From NCBI GenBank assembly GCA_023846275.1, contig JAIUJO010000072.1, positions 1,979,099 to 2,043,098 on the forward strand: 64,000 nucleotides of DNA, in the 5' to 3' direction. The stretch is from Vanilla planifolia (taxonomy: Eukaryota > Streptophyta > Magnoliopsida > Asparagales > Orchidaceae). Shown in pieces: positions 1-14,689 of this stretch (within the stretch, counting starts at the first letter, position 1; each line of letters begins with the position of its first letter). Both the position numbers and the translations under genes were made by a program. The notes under the pieces were generated by a model. It saw only the letters and a list, made by a program, of their open reading frames with translations. It did no database searches and was not told the DNA's origin.

Positions 1-1680
1 TTTCTCCAAACTTTTTTAGAACTAAATTCCTTTAATTTATGTCAGTACAACACTATATTTTTTCATCATCTTAAAGTAATGATTTATTATTATTCATGCT
101 GATACACCTCTGAAAGTTATTGCAATACCAAAAGATAACTAACTAAGGTTATAAAAATATCATTGGACTATCTAAACTAACATTATCTAACTAAATATTT
201 AAATTAAAATTTTTACTTATTTTATTTTCAATGGCTTTGGCACTCCTCACAAGTCATCTTAATTATTACCTTATCTAATGTCCAACGATTTTACATTCAA
301 TCTCCTTTGTACATAAGAACTTAACTTTCTAGTGTAATTTTCTTTTTTCTTCAACTATTTTCTTAATCATTTGATTATGTGACTATGAAATTTTAATTCT
401 TCAATTGTGTGACCTTTAGATCACTTTTCTTTGGATTCATTGCGTTGTTTTGATTTATCTCATTACAATTTAATCATATATTTATAATTAATGTAAAATT
501 TTATTATTATTAATACTTATTTATTTTAGTAATTTATACTATTACAAATTAAATTCAACTTAGCTCAACGAGCTATAAACAGTTAAATTTTCAACTAATT
601 TTTTAAATATTTAATTTTTATTTGTTTTGGATATTTAATGAGAAATTCTAATGTATACTTTATTTGATGATCAAGAATTTAACATTTGATATCTTTAGTT
701 TATTAATTTGCATATTACCTCTATGATTTATTATATTTTTCAAATTGTTCTCTTTCATTTGGTTACACTAAAACTCCAATATTATGGCATGTACATCGTT
801 CTTATTTGGTTGTGCCGCATTACTTCAATTTTTGTCATTTCAACATTAATCCATACCAACAAATTTATTTTTTATCATTATTTATACTTATTAACTTTGC
901 TAAATTACAATAATTCCAAATAACATACATTCTAGAAAGAATAAGTGTCATCTTAATCATCTTTATCCGCTCTATATAATTAAATATTTATTGCTATGTT
1001 TGTAGTTATTTTCTTTTCTTTTTTATGAGATATCTTTATTTGTACTAGATTTGATGATCTATGATGATATTCGTAATCTCCTTTGTATTATAGAGTGTAA
1101 CTTTCTTCCATAAATTATCTTAATTCTTCAAATATTTTACTTTTAATCGATTATATCACAAATTAACTCCAAACCTCCTCTCATGTGACCCTTACATGGC
1201 ATTCATTCGTCTTATTATATTATTTAAATTATTCTCATTCTTCTTTTAATATCTTTATACAATAAATTTACAAACAAATTAATCATTATTTATGCATTTT
1301 TAATGTGATAATCAATAGTAATTCTCAGTAATGTTAGATCAAAATGAAGCAAATATTGTTGGACTTCACTTGTTGAGTTCTATAAAGTTAAATATTGATT
1401 TTCATATTTTAATATATTTTTCCTAAGATTTTAACACACTTTATGTTACATTTTGATTCGTAACTTATGTCATAATTGACAATGCTACAAATGAGCTATT
1501 TGGCATCATGGAATGTAATTTTTAATAGATTTTATCTTATTTCTTAAAAAAAAAAATTAGTTATATTATTTTATAATTTTTACAATTTTATCTTATGAAC
1601 TTCACATCACTTTTATTTTTTTCTTAACTTTAAAATAATAATTTGTTATTATTTTTCCTTATTTAATTTTGAAATTATTA
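1..1680 (+). repeat. Higher-order repeat copy A (about four monomers)
   Basis: This stretch matches 6,600-8,295 more closely than it matches other monomers, at a nearly constant offset of about 6.59 kb. Shared private features include the gatgatcaagaatttaaca box (666 and 7,245), an aataagtgtcat-like string (about 938 and 7,530), and a gagct-tttgg-atc box followed by a run of A's (1,493 and 8,080). Its left end lies outside the window. Confidence 0.65.
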
Positions 1681-3310
1681 GTAAGTCCAAATGGGCTTTG
1701 ATTAAGACAAAATAAAGATCGTTGCAGTCATCACAATGAGCTTTATCAAATAAAATATTTATTCATATATCTTTGAACATTTTGTTTTCTTGGTTTTTGA
1801 TAAGATTTAAGAGATATATCAAGTCAAATATAATTTGATGGTTGATGATATTTTACTATACCACCTGAGTTTCTTAGAAAGAAACTCTCCAGTAAAACTT
1901 ATCTTAATTCTTCAAAAATTTGTCTTTGACTTTGATGATATAAATATGTAATTCTAAATCGCTTCTTATGTGAACTTTACATCGCTTTAATTTGGTTTTA
2001 TTGCATTACTTTGATTCATCTTATTTCTCTTTATTATGTATTTGATTAATGCTAGAGAAATACTTTTTTATAATTTATCCATATTTCCATTAATAATTGT
2101 CATTAATTATAAATGTGTTCTTATTGAAACAAAATAAAGGTCATTAAACGTGTCTCGATGAGCTCTATTGAATTAAATATTCATATTTTATATTTTTAAA
2201 TATTTTATTTTCAAAGCTTTTTGCATTCTTTATGTGATAATTTAATTCATAGCTAATTTATTAATCAAGAATGTTGCTCTCATCATCCTCTTAGTATCTT
2301 GGAATAAAGCATTCCTATGAAATTTATCTCATTTTTTTAATTTTTTTAATTTAAATATATTACATTGTAACTCTAAATATCCTCTAGTATGTCTATACAC
2401 CACTTTGAGTTAGTTATAATACCTTGATTCAATTTTTCTCATTTAGGCATCAATACAAATTGTATTGGATAATAAAACAATATTTTTTTTGCTTAATTTT
2501 TTAATTTGATGTAATTCAACATGAAGTGTGATCGAGATGAAATAACTATCAATTTACTTATCTCAATGAGTTCTATCCAATTAAATTATATTTTTGAATT
2601 TTATAACTATTTTATTTTTATTAGTTTTGTGTATTCTTTGTGAAATATTTTGATTCATGTCTTCCTTGATAATTTATTTTACTTATGTAAATTTTTTACT
2701 TTGATTTGGAATTTTTATAGTGAAGCTCTCTTATTGTCCTCTTTTATGAATAATATTTCATTTTTATCTTGCTATATAATATTGTTCTAATTTATCTCAA
2801 TTTAACTATTTATATAGTTACTTAATAATTAAATAATATTTTATTATTTACTTTTTTAATTTAACTTCACATTTCATAGTAATTTCTGGAAAGATTAATC
2901 AAGATAAAATTAACTTTGTGGGACTCATCTAAATTAGTGTTATCAAAATTATTTTTATTTTTTATATTTTAAAATATTTTATTTTTAATGTTTTTGGCAT
3001 ATTTATAAGATATTTCAATTTTCTCTAGAATTGATGATCTACGATGTTAACTTGATCTCCTCAAAATCCTAATATAAAATTTCCTTATGCAAATTATCTC
3101 AATTTTTTACTTTAAATTTGTAATATTAGTATGAAACTAAAAATTATTTTCTCATGTGGGGCTTACACCTCTTTTATTTGGTTATTTTATTGTGCTTATA
3201 ATTTTTAACTTTATTTATTTTTAATATATTTACTAAATATCAAAATATTAATTAGTTTTTTATTTTTTTGATTAAATTTATAATTCATGGTAATTAGAAA
3301 TAAGAATATA
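1..3310 (+). repeat. Satellite array, forward block 1
   Basis: Tandem, strongly diverged monomers of about 400 bp, continuing from before the window. Recurring landmarks, in order, are: gatgatcaaggatgttacac; a gatctccttagtatcttgga box; aatttatctcatttcttc; tttgatttggttatatta; ctcatgtgacctttacatc; a second tttgatttggttatatta; a ttaaaataataatttatta box; gtaattccaaatgaggtc; gagatgaaacaaa; a ctcatctcgatgag dyad; and catgctttatgagacatttt. Examples of the first landmark are at about 666, 1,050 and 3,035. No long ORF persists across monomers, so the short frames here are not called as genes. Confidence 0.85.
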
Positions 3311-3856
3311 TTAGGGCAATTAGTATTTCAAAATCAAAGAAATGTAAAGGTCACATGAAAGGAGAATTAGAATTTCATAGTAACAAAACAAACTCAATGC
3401 AAAAACATTCAAGAAACGAGATAAATTAAATATGAAATTTACATTCTAAGATACTAAAGGTATATATTGTACCATGCTTGACTTTTTAATCAAGTAAAAC
3501 TCCAAATATCTAATTAAATATGCCAAATCTAATTGAAAACAAATTTGTAAAAATTTTAAATTAAATAATTTATTAGGTAGGGCTTATTAAGATGAGTGCA
3601 ATGATATTTCTTCAGCATCAATCAAAAATAGTTTTGAGTTTTTGTGTTTTACCATTATAAATGCATAAATAGTAATAATTATTATTTTAATATGAAATAA
3701 ATATATTTTAAGTATTAAATTTGATAAATAAAAGCAATATAATATAATAATTTCGAAATAATATGAAGGTCATTAGAGTGGAGATTTAGAGCTTCAATGA
3801 AATATAAAAAGATAAAAGTGAAACATTTGAAGAAATTAGATAAATTGTATAAACCT
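3310..3856 (-). repeat. Satellite array, inverted block 1
   Basis: About one and a half monomers read as the reverse complement of their neighbours: a gtaaaggtcacatg box at 3,344 and a gaaggtcatta equivalent at about 3,763, a ctaagatactaa box near 3,448, and a gatgagtgcaatgat string near 3,590. The left switch is out of phase; the right switch lies at the centre of a palindrome. Confidence 0.75.
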
Positions 3857-3886
3857 TTCCCGTATAATTTGTGTCATTTCTTCAAA
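3826..3886. repeat. Inverted-repeat joint between array blocks
   Basis: An arm of about 25 bp starting tttgaagaaattagataaat (3,826-3,850) is followed by an 11-bp spacer and then by its imperfect reverse complement, ending tgtcatttcttcaaa (3,862-3,886). The two arms are the same monomer position read in opposite directions, so the reverse block meets the forward block in phase, like a hairpin joint. Confidence 0.7.
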
Positions 3887-6800
3887 CTTTTCTCTTTAAA
3901 TTTGCTATACTATTATGAAACTATAAATCTTCTCTCATGTGACATTTGCAAAGCTTTGATTTAGATAAATACATCAATTTAATTTATATTATTTTAGTTT
4001 TAAAAAATATTTACTTAATATTATAGTAATAATTTATTTTTTAGAATGCTTATTTACTTTGATAATTCATAGTAATTTCGAATGAGGTCTAATCCAGCTG
4101 AAATATTATCAATGCATTTACCTAAATAAGATCTTTATAATTAAATATTTAATGTTATTTTTTCAAAATATTATAGTTCTAGATTCTCTTTTATTTTACA
4201 AGATAATTCATTCATAGATGATTTGATGATTTAATATGTTATACTGGATATCCGTAGTATATCAGAATGGAACTTTCCCATAATATTTATCTTATTTTCT
4301 TATAATATTTTGATTTAATTTGTTTAAATTACTATGAATCTCTAATCCTTCTATCATATGACCTTCACATTTCTTTTATTTGGTCATGTTATATTTCTTC
4401 AATTTATCTTATTTTAGTTTAAATATATATATTTAACTATCATTAAACCATTAATTAATTATTCAATATACTTATTTATTTGGTTAATTCATAATAATTC
4501 TAATCCATGTCTAATCAAGAAAAAAACAAATGTGCTTTGATTCACCTCGACAAGATCTACCCAATTAGAAATTCAATTTAAAATTTTCACATATTGTATT
4601 TTCAATAGAATTAGGATCTTTTGTGACATTTTGATTCTTATCTAATTTGATGATCTAAGATGCTAAACTAGATCCCTTTTGTATTTTTGAAAAAACTTTC
4701 TTATATAGTTTATCTTATATCATCAAGCCTTTTGTTTAGGTTTCTTTTTATTAATATGAAACCCCAATTCTATTTTCATTTACCCTCTTTGTCATATTGA
4801 ATTTGTTATATTACATTTTTTTAATTTATAACATTTGAAGATTAACATTTATTTACTTAATTAAAATAAAAATGTATTATTATTTATGATTGCTAACTCT
4901 TTGAATTCTTTGTGACTTCTTTAGTATTTTATTTTCTTTTATTTTTACATGCTTTATAAGAAATTTTTATTTGTATCATTATTGTTATTCAGGGATGTTA
5001 TACTTGATCTCCTTACTAATTTTTCAATGCTTTGCATACAATTGATATCATTTCTTTAAATTGTTCACCTTGATTTGGTTATATAATTATGTAAATCTAA
5101 CTCTCATATTGTTTGATTTTTACTTCTCTTTTATTTGGTTATATTATATTTCATCATTTTATCCCATTTTAGTTTGAATACATATTTACTTTTTTATAAT
5201 AATAACAATTAATTATTATTAATTCTTATATACATCAATTTTTCAATAATTCCAAGTGATGTCCTATGTAAAGAAAAAAGTCATCGGTCTCAACCATCTT
5301 AGCGACATCCAAATCAATATTCATTTTTTACTTTTAAAAAATATTTTTATTTTTAAATTTTTTTAGAATCCTTCATTAGGTAATTTTATTCATACTTTAT
5401 GTAACTGTTGATGATTTTACATTTAGTCACTTTGGCATCTTAAAACGTAGGTTTCCCGTAAACTTTTGCTCAACTCTTCGATTATTTTTAAATAATTTTG
5501 TTATATAACTATGTAACTCCAAATCTCATATCATGTGACCTTTGTATCTTTTTTATTTCATAATATTAAAATGATTTTTTATTTTTATTTATACATATTT
5601 AATTCGATATTCCATAATGTTTCTAATGAAGTATAATTATGATGGAAAAATGTTTTGAGGAACATCTCGAGAAGCTCTATGTAACTTAATATTCCTTTTT
5701 TAACAATAAATTATTTTTATCTTTTGCCTTTTTATAAGATATTTCCATTCTAACAAGATTTTATGTTTTAAGATCTTACATTCAATCTCCTCAATACCAT
5801 GGTAACCAACTTTTTTGAAAAATTTATTTTTTTCTTCAAACCTTTTCTTCGATTTTGTTATTTTACCATGAAACTATAAATCTCCTTCATGTAACTTCAC
5901 ATCATCTTAACTTGATTATACTACACTATTTCAATTCATCACATTCTAGTTTCAATAATTATTTACTTCACATTAAAATGATAATTTATTATATTTTATT
6001 CTTATTAAGTTTTATCAACATGCTCTACTCATTGAAATAATGATTTCTATATTCTAAAATATTTTTTCAATTCAATTGGTGGGCTTTAAGAGGCATTATG
6101 ATTCATATGTTATTTGATGATTAAAGATGTTACATTCGATGTCCTTAGTAACTTTGAATTTAACTTTTCTATGTAATTTATCTTATTTCACCTAATTTTC
6201 ATATTGATTTGGTCATATTATGAAGCTACTCTAAATCTTCTTTTGTGTGATTTTTCCTTCACCATGATTTTTATATATTAGAATACTTTAGTTTAATCAT
6301 TTTACCTATAATATATATTAAATTAATAAAAAAATATTTTTTCTATTTTTATTTATATTTGGAATTTGAAAAAATTAAAAATAATGTGTGATCGCCTCAT
6401 TGTGCTCAATCCATTTAAAAATTTATTTCTTTATTTTTACAAATTTAAATTTCAATTATTTTTGCTTGCCTAATGAGATATTGGATCAAGGAAATTATGC
6501 TCAATCTCCTTGGTATCATACAATTCTATTTTTTTAGTATGAGCTATCTTATTTCATCAAAGATTTTGGTTTGACTAAGTTATATTACTTTGTTACTCTA
6601 AATCATACCTTATGTTATTCTAATTTCTTTAATTTATCTCAATTCAACTTCAATATGTTTTTCCATAATCTTAAAGTAATAATTTTTTATTATTCATGTG
6701 GATACACTTCTATAATTTATAGCAATTCTAAACGAGACCCAATTAAGATGATAAAAATGTCATTGGATTCATGCAAACAAGCATTACCAAATTAAATATT

Positions 6801-8295
6801 TAATTTAAAGTTTTACTTATTTTATGTTTAATGCCTTGGGTACCCTTTAGAAGTCATTTTGATTATTACCTTATTTGATGTTCAATGATTCCACATTAAT
6901 TCTCCCTATTATATAAGAATCCAACTTTCCAAGAAATATTTTTCATTTCTTTAACTATTTTAATATTAATTTAATTATGTGACTATGAAACACTAATTCT
7001 CCTATTGTGATAATTAGTTCACTTTGATTTTGATACATTTCAATGTTTTAATTTATCTTATTTCAATTTTGTCAAATTTTATTAAATTTTTTTATCATGT
7101 TGATTTTTGTAATTTCTAGTATTGCAAAAGTCATTCAAATAAACTCAACGAGCACTGCCTATTAAATTTTAAACTATTTTTTAAATGTTTTATTTTTTAT
7201 TATTTTTATATTTATTATTATAAATCCTATTTTGTATCTGTCTTGATGATCAAGAATTTAACACTTGATCTCTTTAGCATCTTAAAAGTCATTTTTCATC
7301 TACATTTTATCAAAAGTTCTGAAATTTTTTCTTTAATTTAATTATGTGACCATGTTACATCAACACTATCCTATTATGGCATATGCATCGCTTTTATTTG
7401 GCTTTACAATATTACTTCAATTTTTTTCATTTTAGCTTTAATCTATACCTATATATTTATTTTTTAATTTATTTATGCTTCTTTACTTTTGTAATTTATA
7501 ATAGTTCTAAGTAAGATCTGTTGGAGAAAAATAAGTGACATTCAAGTCATCTTTAATAGCTCTATAAAATTAAAAATTCAATTCTATTCTTTTAATTATT
7601 ACATTCTCTATTATTGTTTATGAGACATTTACATTTTTATCAAATTTGGTGATCTAGGATGTTACTTAATCATAATATTATAGAATGTAACTTTTTTTGC
7701 ATAATTTACCTTATTTCTTCAAATTTTTTAATTTTATTTTTTAACATGAATATTTAACTCTAAACCTCCTCTCATGTAACCTTTACATGGCATTCATTTG
7801 GTATATTATATTATTTCAATTTTTCTCATTCAACCTTTAACTTGTTTCTACCTAAAATTTACAAACAGATTTATTATTATTCATTCATTTTTAACTTGAT
7901 AATTAATAGTAATTCCAAATGATTTTTGATATAGATGAAGCAAATGTTGTTGGACATTTCTTGATGAGTTCTACAAAATTAAATATTCATCTCAAAACTT
8001 TAATATATTTTTTCTAAGGTTTTGCACATTATGTCACATTTTATTTGTCACTAATTTCATAAGTAATAATGATACACCTGAGCTGTTTGGTATCGTGAAA
8101 TGTAATTTATTATGCAATTAATTTCAGTTTTTTAAAAAAAAAATTATTTAGTTATAATACTTCATAACCCTAATTATCTTATCTGCTAAACTTCATTTCA
8201 CTTTTATTTTTTTTATAATATCTTTTTTTAAATATATATTTTCTTAACTTTAAAAGTATAATTTATTAATATTTATGCTTATTTGGATTTGAATA
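3856..8295 (+). repeat. Satellite array, forward block 2
   Basis: Forward-oriented monomers of the same family. The first landmark box appears near 4,225, 4,650, 5,410, 5,770, 6,115, 6,490, 6,870, 7,245 and 7,650, giving spacings of about 345-425 bp. Divergence between neighbours is high. The small open frames at 5,855-6,040 and 6,571-6,795 are translations of monomer sequence and have no sign of being genes. Confidence 0.85.
6600..8295 (+). repeat. Higher-order repeat copy B
   Basis: Partner of 1-1,680, with the same series of private variants over about four monomers. It ends where the orientation of the array flips at about 8,295. This suggests that the flip cut a longer duplicated unit, or that the unit ended at a rearrangement point. 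Confidence 0.65.
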
Positions 8296-9045
8296 AATAA
8301 GATAAATTATATAAGATATTTGTATTCTAAGGTACTATAGATCAAGTGTAACATACTAGATCATGAAAAAAGGTATCTATCAAAATTTCTTATAAAATGT
8401 ATTAAAGCCCATGTCAAGTAGAACATTTGAAAATCTAAAAATGAATATTTAATTTCGTATTGCTCATCAAAATGAGTCCAATAATGATTTTTTCCTCTCA
8501 ATAAAACCTTATTTAGAATTACAACAAGTTATGCATGTAAATAAGTAAAAATAATCATAAATAGCTACTTTAATTTGAAGAGATTATATATTAAACATAA
8601 GACCAATTAAATTGAATAAATGCAATTTAACCAAGTCAAAGTGAAGTATAACTCATGTGAGATTTGATCTAGAGTTTAATATTGAATAATGAAATGAAAT
8701 TTAAAAATTTTAAGAAACGAAACAAATTGTACGACAAGGTTGAATTCAGAGAAACAAAGAATACCAAGGATATATCCTTAATGGTGAAATTAGGTAAGAA
8801 TCGAAGTGTCACTTAATTCTTCAAAACTACTTAGAAAATCAAATATTGTAAAAGCTAAAAATGAATATTTATATGGGTATGACTCATTAAATTATGTCTA
8901 ATAATATTGGTTACATCCTGGTAAGATTTCATTAAAAATTACAAGCAACTACAAAAGTTAAAAAATAATAATTTTGTATAAATTATTAATTTAAAACAAA
9001 TAAAATATATATATTAAAGAAAAAAATAAGATAAATCATATTTAT
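8295..9045 (-). repeat. Satellite array, inverted block 2
   Basis: Nearly two monomers in reverse orientation: ctaaggtactatagatcaag near 8,324, gagtccaataatga near 8,473, and a second monomer with tcaaagtgaagt near 8,636 and a gaattcagagaaacaaag box near 8,743. The right joint is again palindromic: aaaataagataaat is followed about 20 bp later by aatttatctccttt (about 9,025-9,075). Confidence 0.75.
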
Positions 9046-12000
9046 ATTACATGTCTTCAATTTATCTCCTTTTAGCTTCATTCCATGTTAAATTATTAAT
9101 AAAAAGGTAATTTACCAATATTTATGCTTATTTATTTTTGTTATTTGTAGTAATTACAAATGATGTCAAATTGAGACGAATAAATCTCATTATAATGATC
9201 TAAATGAGCATTATCATTTTAAATATTCATTTTTATATTTTAAAATATTTTTTTTGGATTATTTTTGCAATCCTTAAGAGAAAATTTGACTCATACCTTA
9301 TTTGAGGACAAATGGTATTCCTCTCAATCACCTCGTTGTCATTGGATGTAACCTTATCATAAACCTTTCGTAATTTTTTAAAATTCTTTGCTTTGTTTTT
9401 GTTATATTACAATGTAACTATAAATATGCTATTATGTAATAATTACATAACTTCAATTTATCACATTTTAATTTTTATATAAATTTTCTTTTTTTAAAAT
9501 AATAATTTATTATTATATATTCTTATTTTTTTTGTAATTTTTAGTAATTCAAAACAAGGTCCAATCAAAACAAAATAGACTTTGTTCCGTCATTTTTTAT
9601 GAGCTATATTCAATTAAACATATATTTTTTGTTTTAAATATTTTATTTTACCTATTTTTTGTCAAGTTTTATGAGACATTTAAAATCGTATTGATTTTAC
9701 AATAAAGAAGTTACATTGGACCTCTTTAGTATCTTGGATTACAATTTTCTCATACAATTATTCTCTTTTCATAAAATACTTTTCTTTGATTTATTATGTG
9801 GCTATTTAACTGCAGTTCACCTCCCATGTGATGTTTGCAAATCTTTTCTTTGGTTATGTGTACATGTCTTTTATTGTATAACTTTTACATTCCTTTGTTG
9901 GTTATATTACATTAGTTCAATTTATATGATTTTAGTTTTAATATATAATTACTTTTTTCTAAAAGAGTAACTTATTATTAACTATGAGTATTTATATTGG
10001 TAACTCATAGTAATTCTTAACAAGGTATGATAGAGACTAAATAAAAGCTGTTAGATTCTTTTCAACAAGCTCTATCTAATTAAATATTTATCAATTACCT
10101 TTGAATATTTTATTTATAATAGTTTTAAAATATTTTACAATTTTTATTAATTCTTCATTTAATGAATGACAATATTACACTCCATATCTTTATAAACTTG
10201 GAATGCAGTATTCCCACATAATTTATCTCAATTCTTCAAATTTTTTACATTAATTTGGTTATATTAGTATGAAAAAAAAACTGTCCTCTATTGTAACTTT
10301 TATGAAGGTTTTATTGTCATTTTAAACTATTTATATACATTTGCTAAAAATAAAAGGAATAATCCAGTTTTATTTATGCTTATTTAATTTCATAGTTAGC
10401 AATAAATCCAAGTGGCATCTAATTGAAATGAAGAAAATGTCATTTGATGTTACATCAATCTTCTCAATATCTTAAAAATCCATTTTCTAACAAAATCTAT
10501 CTCTTTTCTTTAAAATATTTACTTCTATTTGATTATATTATATTGCTTTGATTTAACTCATTTTTTATTGAACATTTACATGGCATTAAAATTATTATTC
10601 ATTATTATTTTTTAGGAATCATATAAATTCCAAATAAGATTTCATCATGAAGAAACAAACTTCTTTAGACTCAGCTTGATGAGCTATTTCAATTTAATAT
10701 TAATTTTATATTTTTAATACTTTATTTTCTATGATTTTAGTGTATTTTATAAGGCATTTATACTTACACTATAATTGATGATTGAGGATGTCACACTTGA
10801 TCCACTTAGTATCCTAGAATATAGCTTTCAAATACAAGTCATTTATTTTCTTAAAATATCTTGTGCTATATCATTATATTTTTACATAACTTCATACAAT
10901 TTATTTCATGAAATTGGCATTACTTTGACTTATATTATATTATATAAATTTATCTCTTTCAAACTTAAACATATTCAACTTATTATTAAAATAAAATATT
11001 TTCTATTATTTATATTAATTTTTTATGATAACTTATAGAAATTCCAAATCAAATTCTTATCAAGAAGAAACAAATATTACTGGATTCATCTTGATAAATA
11101 CTGTCAAATTAAATTTTAATTTTTAAATTTTTTAGATTTTGGCTTATTTTATAAGAACATTTAATGCGTGTCTTATTTCATGAAAGAATATTTTACCCTT
11201 GATCTTCTTAACATATTGGAATACAACTTTCTCATATAAATGTTAAGATATCTTCACATTATTCATTTTTATTTGATTATATTACTATGTAACTCAAACT
11301 CTTATCGTGTGACCTTTACATCAATTTGAATAAGTTATATTATATTACTTCTATTTAATTCATTCCATCATTAACATATATTTACATGTTACTAAAATAA
11401 AAATTTATTATTATTTATTTCTATATTCTTTAATCATTCTTAGAAATTACAATGTGGTCTAATAGAGATGAAACAAACGCAATTGACTCTTCTCAAGAAG
11501 ATTTATCAAAAAATTAACTTATTTTTAATTTTTCAATATTTTATTTTCTAATATTATGGCATGTTTAGTGCAAAATTTTAATTTGTACCTAGTTTGATGA
11601 TTGAGGATGATAAACTTGCTCTCCTAAGTATCCTTGAATGCAATTTTCTCAAATAATTTATCTCTTTTTTCAAATTTTTTATTTTGATTTATTTATATCA
11701 GTAGGAAACCCAAACTTTCATCTTGTGTGACCTTCAGGTCAATTTGATTTCATAATAATCCAATTTCTTAATTGATCACATTATAGTTTTAATATATTTT
11801 TTTAACATTAAAATAATAATATATTTTTAATAATTCTTATTAGCTTTGATAATTTGTAGTTGTTATATATGAGGTCTTAACAAATAAAGAGGAACATCTT
11901 TAAACGTGTCTCATTGGGCCTTATTCTATTGAGTATTCATTAGGCTTATCCAATGAAAAATTAATTTTTAAATTTTAAATTTTTAAATATTTAGTTTTTC

Positions 12001-14689
12001 ATAGATTTTAGCAAGTGTTATGAGGTATTTCAATTCATACATTAATTGATGATTAACGATTTTATATTTGATCTCCTTAGTATCTTTGAATGCATCTTTC
12101 TTCTATTATTTATTTCATTTCTTCAATTTTTTTATTTGGTTATGTTTCTATGTAACTCTAATCTCTTGTGGCATGAAATTTACAGCACTTGATCATATTC
12201 AAAAGTACTCCAATCAAGATGAGACAAACATTGTATTACACATCTCGACCTTGGCTCTATCGAACTAAATATTGGTTGTTATATCTTTAGATTTTATTTT
12301 AAAGAGTTTTGGCATACTTCACAAGAAATTTTAATTATTATTTTAATTAAAGATTGAGAATCCTAGACTAGACCTTAATAATATCTCTAAATGGAACTTT
12401 CTTATCTAATTTTCCTAAGGTTTCAAATTTTATACTTTGATTTAGTGATATTATCAAGTAACTCAAAACATTCTCTCATGTGATTTTTACTTTGCTTTGA
12501 TTTATTTATATCACATTGCTTCAATTTCTTTTATTTAAGATTTAATTTATATATACTTAATGATAAAAAAAATCATTTATTATTATTTAAGTCTACTTTC
12601 TTTTCTAATTAATAGTAATTCTAAATGAGGTCCAACAAAGATGTAACAAACAATGTTAGAATAGAATTGATTAGCTTTGTTAATTAAGTACTCGTTTTAT
12701 TTTTAAATATTTTATACTCCTACAATTTTAGAACACTTTGGCAGATATTTCAATTCGAACCTAATTTGATCATAGATGTTGTTGCCTTAGATCTCCACAG
12801 TATCTTTGGATTACACCATCCCATACAATGTTTTTAATTTCTTCAAAACTTTTTCTTTGACTTGATAATATTACAATGTAATGCTAAATCATTGTTTGAT
12901 TGACTTTTACATAATTCATTTTTTTAATATTGCATTTCTTCAATTTATCTTATTTCTATTTCAGTATGAATTTACTTAATATTTAAATAATAACTTTTTT
13001 ATTATTTATGTTCATTTTGCTTTTTAATTTGTAAAAACTGACACATCTCCATCAGCTCTACTCTTTTAAATATTCATTTTCATATCCTTTTTAAATATTT
13101 TATTTTCTATGTTTTTTATGTTATATGAGACATTTTGATTCGTATTATTTTGATGATCAAGAATATTACACTCAAAGTCCTTAATATGTTGGAATGTTTC
13201 TTTTCCTTATAGGTTATTTCTATTCCTAAATTTTTTAGCTTTTATTTGGTTATATTGCTATAGAACTCTAACTCTCCTTTCATGTTATATTTACATGTTT
13301 TTTTTTTGTCACATTATATTGTTTTAATTTAGCTCATTTAAACCCTAATATATTGTTACTTAATATTAAAGTAGTAATATATTATTATTTTTAAAAATTT
13401 ACTTTGCTAATCAACATTATAAATGATGTCCAATTGAGATGAAACGAACATAAGCAAAATAGTCTCAAAGAGCTTTGACTAATTAAATACTTAATTTTTA
13501 TTTTAAAATATTTTATACCCCTAGGTTTAACACCCTTAATAAGGCTTTTTATTTTACACCTAATTTGGTGATATATTATGTTACCCTCGATCTCCTCAAT
13601 ATCTTTAGATAAAACTTTCCTATATAATATTCCTTAATCTTTCTATTTTTTTATAAATTTATATTATAGTGTTACTCTAATATAACTTTACTTAAAATAA
13701 AAACAAAAATTTGTTATTATTTATGCTTATTTGGTTTTTTTATTGGTTGAAATTCAAAACTAGGTTTGATCAAGTTAAAAGAAACATCATTTCAATCATC
13801 TATACAAGCTTTATATTATTAAAGTATTTTTTTATATTTTTTAAAATATTTTATTTTCCATTTTTTAGAATTTTATGAGACATGTTGATTTGTATTGACT
13901 TGGTGGTCGAGAAAGTTATATGGAATCTTCTTAGTGTCTTAGAATATAACTTGCCTTTAAAATTTATTTATTTTCTTAAAAGTTTTTGCATTTATTTGTT
14001 TATATTTTTATGTAACTATGGCTCTCCTATCATGAGACATTTACATTTTTGCTCTTTATAAATATTACTTTGCTTCAATTCAACTCATGTAGGCTTTAAT
14101 ATAGCTTCACTTAAAATTAAAAAATAATAAAATTATTTATATTTATTTACATGGGTATTTCATTTTATTTTATAATGAAGTCAAATAGAATTTATTATTT
14201 CTAAATATTTACTTTAGAATATCTTTACTTATTATTAAAAAATAATTTATAATTACTTATTTTTATTTTATTTATTATGTGATAGTAACTTCAAACTACG
14301 TCCCATCAAAATGAAAAACATCACTAAATTAGTCTACGTTCTATTTAATCAAATTATTTTTATTTATTATAATTTTATGATCTAAATTTTTTGCTAAGTT
14401 TTTAAGATATTGTGATATGTAGACCTTGATAAGAATGTTACACTTGATCTTGTTTTTATCTTGGAATGTAATTGTCACATATAATTTAGCAAGTTTCTTA
14501 AAACTTTTCCTTTGATTTGGTAATATTATTATGTTATTCTAAATTGACTCTCATCTAACTTTTAGGTCACTTCCACTGATCTATACTCATTTACTTCAAT
14601 TTTCCTATGTTTAGTTTTAATATATATTTTCTTAACTATAAAATTGCAATTTATTATTATCTATGATTATTTTTTTTTGGTCACTTAGA

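Noticed and set aside
708..923. Many 60-100 codon frames across 1-50 kb with Phe/Leu/Ile/Tyr-rich, membrane-like peptides
   Set aside because: They are the same one or two monomer frames read in different satellite copies (FDLVILL-like strings recur on plus and minus strands). Starts and stops are not conserved and none spans a whole monomer.
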